Made by a program: the position numbers and the translations under genes. This document shows, piece after piece, positions 57,975 to 64,000 of a stretch of 64,000 nt of DNA. The notes under the pieces were generated by a model. The model worked only from the letters and a program-made list of their open reading frames with translations. It did not search any database and was not told the origin of the DNA. The number at the start of each line of letters is the position of its first letter. Positions within the stretch are counted from its first letter, which is position 1. The DNA comes from Purpureocillium takamizusanense (lineage: Eukaryota; Ascomycota; Sordariomycetes; Hypocreales; Ophiocordycipitaceae): the NCBI RefSeq assembly GCF_022605165.1, contig NC_063069.1:3472001-3536000 (forward strand). The letters are read 5' to 3'.

Positions 57975-58713
57975 CTTCGGTTACTGCTGGATTTATTGAT
58001 TCGATCCAGGTCTGCAGAATGTCAATATGGAGGAGGAACGGCCGCCGGGCAGGGCAGGCAGGCGATCGGGATTAGACGCATTGGGGAGAGATATGTTGAA
58101 GAAGCTCCTGCCTCCTCCACGTGAATTAATGACACGGCCCCGAGCGAGCGCCGCACCACCGCAAGCTCTGCCGAGGCTTAAACTCTCACCTAGCCCACGG
58201 ACACTTTGTTGGAGGCGGCTCGGTTCCTCCCACGACGCCATCGTGCAGAGACTAAGGCGCGTTAGTCTGTAATGGCCGGTGCGGGGAAAGTGTGGGATGG
58301 TGTGCCCGGAGTCGCGATTGGACGCACCTTGGCAGCCCCGTGGGTAAGGGTGGCATGGCGAAGATGCGGGGATGAAGCCGAGACAGCTGAGCTGTGGTGG
58401 ATCGACGGAGCGCACATGCACCGGAAGACAATAAGTCGGTGGTGGCAAGCACTGGCTGCGAGTCACGACCTGTCAGTGAGGCGCTTTGACGATCCCGCGC
58501 CGGTAATAAGAGTGCCTCCGTCTCCGCGTTGCTCATACTTTGTACGTTGATTGTCTATTGATTGCTCTATTATGTATGTATGTACTCTGCTTGTTCGCTT
58601 CTCCCATCACAAGCATGCATGGGCAGGAGTCTGTGGACAACCCAAAGTATACTGTCCTCTGACATGGTACGCAAATGCCGCTGACAATATGTACTTCGTA
58701 CATGCCGTCTAAA
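57975..58713. other. Intergenic region with two TAC-N3-GTA motifs
   Basis: Promoter side of the Sec14-like gene and 3' side of the ABC transporter gene. TACTTTGTAC at 58536-58545 and TACTTCGTAC at 58692-58701 lie 150 bp apart. No gene is recognised. Confidence 0.55.
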
Positions 58714-61700
58714 TTAAATGTACTTGAAAAGTAGCCCAAAGCCAAATGACCACTTCCGAACGCGGACTGTGTAGATGAAAAAGTACACCAAACTGCAATC
58801 AACTGTCAGCACATGCTCGTGATTCACAAGTTTGGGGTTCAGATTGTGTACTTACGCCCAGTTCGACACACAGAAAGCAAGGAAGATGCCAAAGTCGCGC
58901 CACTTCTCGCTGGTCTTGATGCTCAGTGCGTCCAGATACTCCGTGCCGTTGGCATAGGGGCAGTAGCTGCAGGATCCCGTGGCGTCCGGGTCGACCAGGT
59001 AGCCGGCGCCAGCCTTCTCAACGAAACTTCGAGCGAACTCCATGCACGTCTGGCCGGAGGGAATGTTAAAGTGCGCGGCTTCGTTCTGCGCGCACCGGAC
59101 CACCTGCCGCGGAAGCGTGGCTGCCAGGACGCCACTGATCCAGTACGTGCTGGGGTTGATGTAGTACAGCTGCAACGTCAATTGTTAGTATCATTCCGTG
59201 CGGTTAAAGCGAAGAATATGGCGGAACACGTACCCAGTATTTCCAAAACACATTCAGCTGCGCATATGGAACAACGACGCCGTTGAACAGCGAAAACATG
59301 ACCAGGAAGAAGGGCAAGACGTTGCTGATGACCGTAAAGCTCGGGGCGAATGCGCAGATCCACTGGCCCCAGCTGGACTGGAACAGGAAGAAGAGCATCG
59401 TCATCAGGAACACGTAACCAGAGGTTGACGAGTCGGTCGGGAGGCCAGTCGGCCAGTACCAGAGGACCCAGTACAGCACACCCGCGATGAGTGAGCCAGG
59501 GATCTCCGCGACAATAGACGCAGTACAGAAAGCAACCCAGCCGTACAGACGACTCGGCCCCTCTCTGGCTTCCCAGATCGCTCTGTCCATGTAGAACTTG
59601 GGCAAGATGGCGTTGAGGACCGTCGGCGGGATGAGCAAGATGAGGAACGACGTGAACATGCGGCTCTGCATGTCGTTGACGGTATCGCCAAGCTTCCAAA
59701 AGGTGAAGCCGTTGAAGATGCCGACGATGACGGCTGTAAACAGCTTGCCGTAGATGTAACTCGGGGCCCTCCACTGGTTGAGGAACATGCGTTTGGTCAG
59801 CAGCAGAATCTGCTGAGACACCGGAGCGGCAAACTCGTGCTGGAGGATGTCCTTGTTTTCAGGCACCACGCTTCGCTCTGCCTTGATGCGCTGGATCTCC
59901 TGATGGAGGGCCTTGTTCTCGTCCGAAATACGCCACTGCTCGTTCCAGTGCTCCCGCGCCGAGGCAGACGTCTCGATGAGGAACTCGGCGACGTTCTTGC
60001 CCTCGGGACAGTTTGCGCCTCGGGCCGCAAAGTAGTCGACGACTGCGCGACCATTCTGCCCCACGGGTCCGAAGTAGAATGTGTTGCCGCCGGGGTTAAG
60101 CGCCAAGATGTGATCGAAGAGCTCAATGAGTTCGGATGATGGTTGATGGATGGTGCAGATAATCGCTTGGCCGGCCGCGCAAAGCTTCCGCAAGAATCGC
60201 ACAATCGAGTAAGCGGACTGTGAGTCGAGGCCGCTCGTCGGCTCGTCAAGGAACAGCAGAAGGGACGGCTTCGCGGCAAGTTCCACGCCTATCGTCAGTC
60301 TCTTCTTCGGCTCCACTCCCAAAGACCCGACAATGGCGTCGGCGATGTCACCAAGCTCAAGAAGGTCAATGACCTTGTCCACATACTCTAGCTTCTCCTC
60401 TCGAGGCACCTCGCGGCCTTGCCTGAGGAGCGCGGAGAACTCGAGGGCTTCACGCACGGTTGCGCTGCCCTCGTGCAGGTCCATTTGCTCGACGAAGCCA
60501 GTTCTTCGCTGGAAATCAGGCTGTAGCCCCTTGCCGTCGACCAGCATCTCGCCCTGCACAACACCAACCGACTGTCGCTGCGACAAGGTGTTGAGGAGCG
60601 TCGTTTTGCCCGCGCCACTCGCTCCCATCAAGGCAACGAGAACACCGGGCTTGGCGTAACCATGGACGTCGTTGAGCAGCTTCTTGGGGCCCTGCGCCGT
60701 CGGGACGGTGTAGTTGAGGTTCTCCCAGGTGAAGACCTGCTCGCTCCTCGTAAGCTGCTCCAATACTTCGTCTTGCGTTCGCTGGCGTTCCATGGCGGCA
60801 TCCGAAGCTCGACGGCCGGCTTCCTCCACGTCGGCCTTGCCGGCGCGCGACTTGGTCTTTTTGTTGGAAGACTTGAAGACGAGCGCGCCAGCCCCTGAGC
60901 TGGCAAACGACAACATCTCACTAGCGCCAACCGTGATGAGGATGTATAGAACCGTGAATGCAATGACAACGCCAAAGTTCCGCCACAAGTTCGACCGGCT
61001 GTAGTTGAACTGCTCGCTGATATATCGCGCGCCCGGTACCGTTGGGTTTCCAGGCTGCGACCCGGCAATGGCACATCCTTGATATTGGGGATCAATGCCA
61101 GGGATCTGAGGCACAAGCTGATTGGGGGCGCACTGCATGTCGCGACCCGAGAATTCGTTTGTCAAGACCGCCTCAAAGGCGTAGCTGATCGGATTAATGT
61201 AGTAGAGCCAACCAAACCAAATCTTTTGGTCGAGCAAGATCGGCTTCGCAATAGTATATCCAGTGTAGACAATCAGCAAATTGAGAGCAATGCCCGAGAA
61301 GCGGATGGCGTCGTCCATGGTCGGCGACAACGCCGCAAACATACGGTACAGAGCCGTGACACAGATGGTGATGACGTAGACGAACAGCATGTAGATGAAG
61401 AACTTGCCCGCTTCAAGATCAAGGTTCGTCATGAAGTACATGATGATACCAAAAATGATAACTTGGGCGAGAAGCATAGGAAAGTCTGCCAGCACACGGG
61501 CCAAGTTGACGGCCGAGGGTCGGTAAAAGGCAAACTCCTTATGTCGTAGGATGACTGAACGCCCCGCAACAGCCTTGGCCAGTTCAGACAATTGCAGCCA
61601 CCCAAGGAACAGGATAGAGAAGAATGCCACGCCACCGCGCAAGAAGGCGCCTTGGGTGTTGGTCGGGGTATTGTAGAACAGGGAGCCTACGATGAGACCG

Positions 61701-63310
61701 TTGCTGATGATGATGAAGAACTTGGTGTAGAGCGACGTCTTGTCGCCCCAAATGAGCCAAAACTCGCGTCGGGTGCACTGAAGAACTTGTTTCCAGAAGG
61801 AGACGGTGTAATTCGATCCGTTCATCACAGTCCTGGACTTGGAGTCGTGAACCGAGTCGCGGAACGTCTGTGCATCGGCGTGGCCCGTATGGCTGAGATG
61901 CTGCTCATAGTCCTGGACATCGTCCAACACCGCTTGGTAGGCGGCGCTCTGTCGGAAGGCCTTTTCGAGTTCCTCGGGCGTCTTGGGGCACTTGGCCTCG
62001 TAGCCATCCCGGAACATGCGGGCGTTGACGTCGCAGACTGAGGTCAAGAAGTCGGCCGTGGTTTGTCGCGAAGGGCAGAAGAAGCCCAGGTCGACGAAAT
62101 ACTGCTTGGCCTTGTTGGCAGGTCCTTGGTAAAGCATGCGCCCATCCTCGATAACAAGAACCTTGTCCATGAGGTCGTAGATTCCTTCACCCGCCTGATA
62201 TAGCGTCGTCAGGGTCGTGCGATCCGACACATCGGTCATGATGCGAAGCGACTTGGCGTAGTCAAGGGCCGTGGATGCGTCCAGGCCACGGGTCGAGTTA
62301 TCCCAGCAAGTCACGGTGCTCTTCGTCGCCAGTGTCTCGGCAATGCTGACGCGCTTACGCTCGCCTCCCGATACGCCGCGGGTGTATTCGTCTCCAACCT
62401 GTGTGTTCTTGGTGTGCGGCATCGCGAACATCTTGAGGAACGAGTTGACAATCAGGTCCACGTTGCCGCGATCGCGTTTCTTCGTTTTGGTTGAGAGGGC
62501 AAAGTCGAGCGTCTGGCCGACAGTGAGGGCAGGGAGATGACGGTCGTCCTCGGCATTGTACACGACCTCGCCGCGGAACCTCTTGTCCATCTTGCCGGCG
62601 GGGATTCCGCCATACAACACCTCGCCGTCGACGGACAGGAACGAGGCGCGATTGTTGGCGATGGCTCGGAGAAACGTGCTGCAGCCGGCGCCAGGTCGAC
62701 CCAGGACCAACATCATCTCTCCCGGTCGTATCACGCCGGTGAAGTCGCGAATCAGGTCTCGGGTCGGGCTGTTGTCCGCCATCCGGAACAGGGGAACCCA
62801 AGTCGACAGAAACCGGGCGAGGTCGGGACCAAAGGTTCCTGCGATGGCTTGGGGAAGGGTTCGAACGGTGGCTACACTGCTCCCAACGCCTTTCACCGTG
62901 AGGTTCTTGAAGACGACGCCGACCTTCTTGGTCGACTCGCCGGTACTGGGATCGCGCTTTTCAAGATGCCCGTCGCGCATGAAGCGCTCGAGATGGAAAT
63001 CATCGTCCCTGAGTGTCCTGGAGCTTTCTGCTTCATCATCGACTCCAGCACCTTGCCCCTTCTCGACGTCGGTTTCGTCTGCTCCCCGGCCATGGGCGTG
63101 CTTAGTTGGGCCCTCGTGCCCTCTCGTCGATTTCCTTCTGCTTTCCGGTCGAGTCGTACTCCGTCTCGTCAGCTCTCGCTGGAGCTCGTCGAACTCATGC
63201 CTTGCCTCTCGCTCGTCGACGGGGCCATCTTCGTGTGTGTCGCCCCAATATCCGTCGTTTGGGTCGCTCCCGGTGACAGGCATATCCTTCGAGTCGCTTG
63301 TCGATGCCAT
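58714..63310 (-). CDS. PDR-type (ABCG) full-length ABC transporter
   Basis: A plasma-membrane ATP-driven exporter of the pleiotropic drug resistance family; likely substrates are xenobiotics, azoles or lipids. Exons 63310-59234, 59169-58856 and 58792-58714 give 1489 residues with (NBD-TMD)x2 order. NBD1 has the PDR-type degenerate Walker A GRPGAGCSTF (about 204-213), signature VSGGERKRVSI and Walker B/switch WDNSTRGLDAS. TMD1 lies roughly at residues 500-780. NBD2 has the canonical Walker A GASGAGKTTLL near residue 895, a degenerate second signature LGVEPKKRLTIGVEL and Walker B LLFLDEPTSGLDSQ. This asymmetry is normal for PDR pumps. The final exons supply the extracellular Cys-rich loop (GSCSYCPYANGTEYLDAL) and the last helix. 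The ATG at 63310 is the first real ATG; the frame upstream to 63394 has no ATG. Confidence 0.95.
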
Positions 63311-63414
63311 GTCGACAGTCTCGGAGGGCCTGAGCAACGATAGCGGGCGCAGAACTAGGGAAAATAGAAAACCGGTATCTACATGAAGTAACAAGCAAGC
63401 GCAGCAGCTACGGC

Positions 63415-63420
63415 TTTATA
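63415..63420 (-). promoter_or_regulatory. TATA box of the PDR transporter
   Basis: TATAAA read on the minus strand, 105 nt upstream of the transporter ATG. Confidence 0.55.
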
Positions 63421-63734
63421 AAGGTAGCGGACGAAGAAAACACACAACTACGAGCTGCGGAGCACAAAACATTGGTCCCATGCGGAAGCCAGACGCCTTC
63501 ATTGGACGCATCGGAAGCAACAAGGGGTCGTTGTTGCCATTTTCTGACTGCCGTGACGGCACCGGCGGCAGCACGAGCCCACTAGGGGTTGCTCCGGCGC
63601 GTTGGAATCACTATGATGGAGATTAGATACGTATCTCCGACAGCTGGGGGTTGCAACTGCAGCGGACTTTATTTTGACCTTGCGGCTTGGCGCAGGTGAG
63701 CACTGAGGATCCCTTTCTCTTGTGCCCGCAAAGG

Positions 63735-63749
63735 CTCCGTATGGCGGAG
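63735..63749. promoter_or_regulatory. Inverted repeat CTCCG-N5-CGGAG, candidate Zn2Cys6 site
   Basis: A perfect 5-bp inverted repeat spaced by 5 bp and containing TCCG/CGGA half-sites, 425 bp upstream of the PDR transporter. Zn2Cys6 activators of PDR genes bind paired CCG/CGG triplets, in yeast TCCGCGGA with no spacer. The match is suggestive only. Confidence 0.35.
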
Positions 63750-64000
63750 AACTGGGGGGGCCTAAACCCACGATTCCCTGATTAATAATGATACACCAGG
63801 CACTTGCCGGTCCACTGTCAAGGAATGCTGCTTGCTGCTTCGTTGAAATGTTGCCGGGCCCACGATAAGAGCTTTGTTTTTTTAACGGGTCCGGCCGCCG
63901 CTTATGCGCTACGTCATGACTCGGCCGGGACGTGTTCGCCACGGAGTTATGACTAAATTACGGCCACTTACTTCTGTGCTGTGCTGTGCTGCTGCGGCCC

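Larger units (their letters stand above)
63311..64000. other. Upstream region of the PDR transporter
   Basis: 690 bp with the transporter promoter (TATAAA on the minus strand at 63415-63420) and an inverted CCG/CGG repeat at 63735-63749. Nothing else is recognised; the small frame at 63499-63942 has no homology. Confidence 0.55.

Noticed and set aside
50886..63310. Secondary-metabolite cluster around the PDR transporter
   Set aside because: No PKS, NRPS, terpene or tailoring enzyme lies nearby; neighbours are Sec14-, But2- and DJ-1-type genes.

Overview
The window reads as nuclear DNA of a filamentous ascomycete (Pezizomycotina), most likely a sordariomycete and perhaps of Hypocreales. The evidence is high GC, genes split by mostly 50-100 nt introns with GTRNGT donors and CTRAY branch sites, the gene families present (Pth11-like rhodopsin proteins, PDR-type ABC transporter, But2-domain and cysteine-rich secreted proteins), and AT-rich, TpA-rich relics that look like repeat-induced point mutation (RIP). 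Genus cannot be fixed from sequence alone. All exon boundaries were deduced by eye; in every spliced model given here the exon lengths sum to a multiple of three.

Layout. 1-7051: two translation/ribosome genes head to head, eIF3 subunit l (minus) and the EFL1/Ria1 GTPase (plus), sharing a 752 bp promoter. 7052-10076: gene-free, purine-rich, G-tract-rich spacer. 10077-14822: an accessory-looking patch with a Pth11/rhodopsin-like membrane protein, a CorA-like protein whose N-terminus stops at a RIP-like relic, the relic itself and an orphan gene. 15925-17029: CSN5, the COP9 signalosome deneddylase. 17638-18669: a carboxylesterase/acyl-protein-thioesterase relative that has lost its catalytic Ser and His. 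18670-23418: 4.7 kb without a recognisable gene. 23419-29688: a HAM1-type protein and a PX-associated (PXB/DUF3818) protein. 30469-35285: a 52-residue mitochondrial-looking protein, an SRPK-like kinase and a cAMP-receptor-like GPCR. 37231-42025: a 12-cysteine secreted protein and a large CorA/ALR-type Mg2+ transporter. 44125-48372: a secreted neutral ceramidase convergent with an F-box/leucine-rich-repeat gene. 50886-53800: an Hsp31/HchA-type DJ-1 protein and a lipid-anchored vWA-like protein. 54069-54725: a But2-like secreted protein. 56058-63310: a Sec14/CRAL-TRIO protein and a full-length PDR ABC transporter.

There is no clear metabolic cluster. Functional themes recur: translation and ribosome maturation (eIF3l, EFL1), membrane lipid handling (HAM1, PX-associated, ceramidase, Sec14, PDR pump), divalent cation transport (two CorA relatives), and sensing or ubiquitin control (GPCR, SRPK-like kinase, CSN5, F-box). 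No tRNA, rRNA, CRISPR or intact transposon was found. The most distinctive signals are the dead esterase, the CorA gene cut at a RIP boundary, a recurring intergenic nonamer TACGAAGTA/TACTTCGTA, a 36-nt tandem repeat coding a 12-residue R-x-S module in the Sec14 protein, and a vWA-like protein with a degenerate metal site and a dual-lipidation N-terminus.
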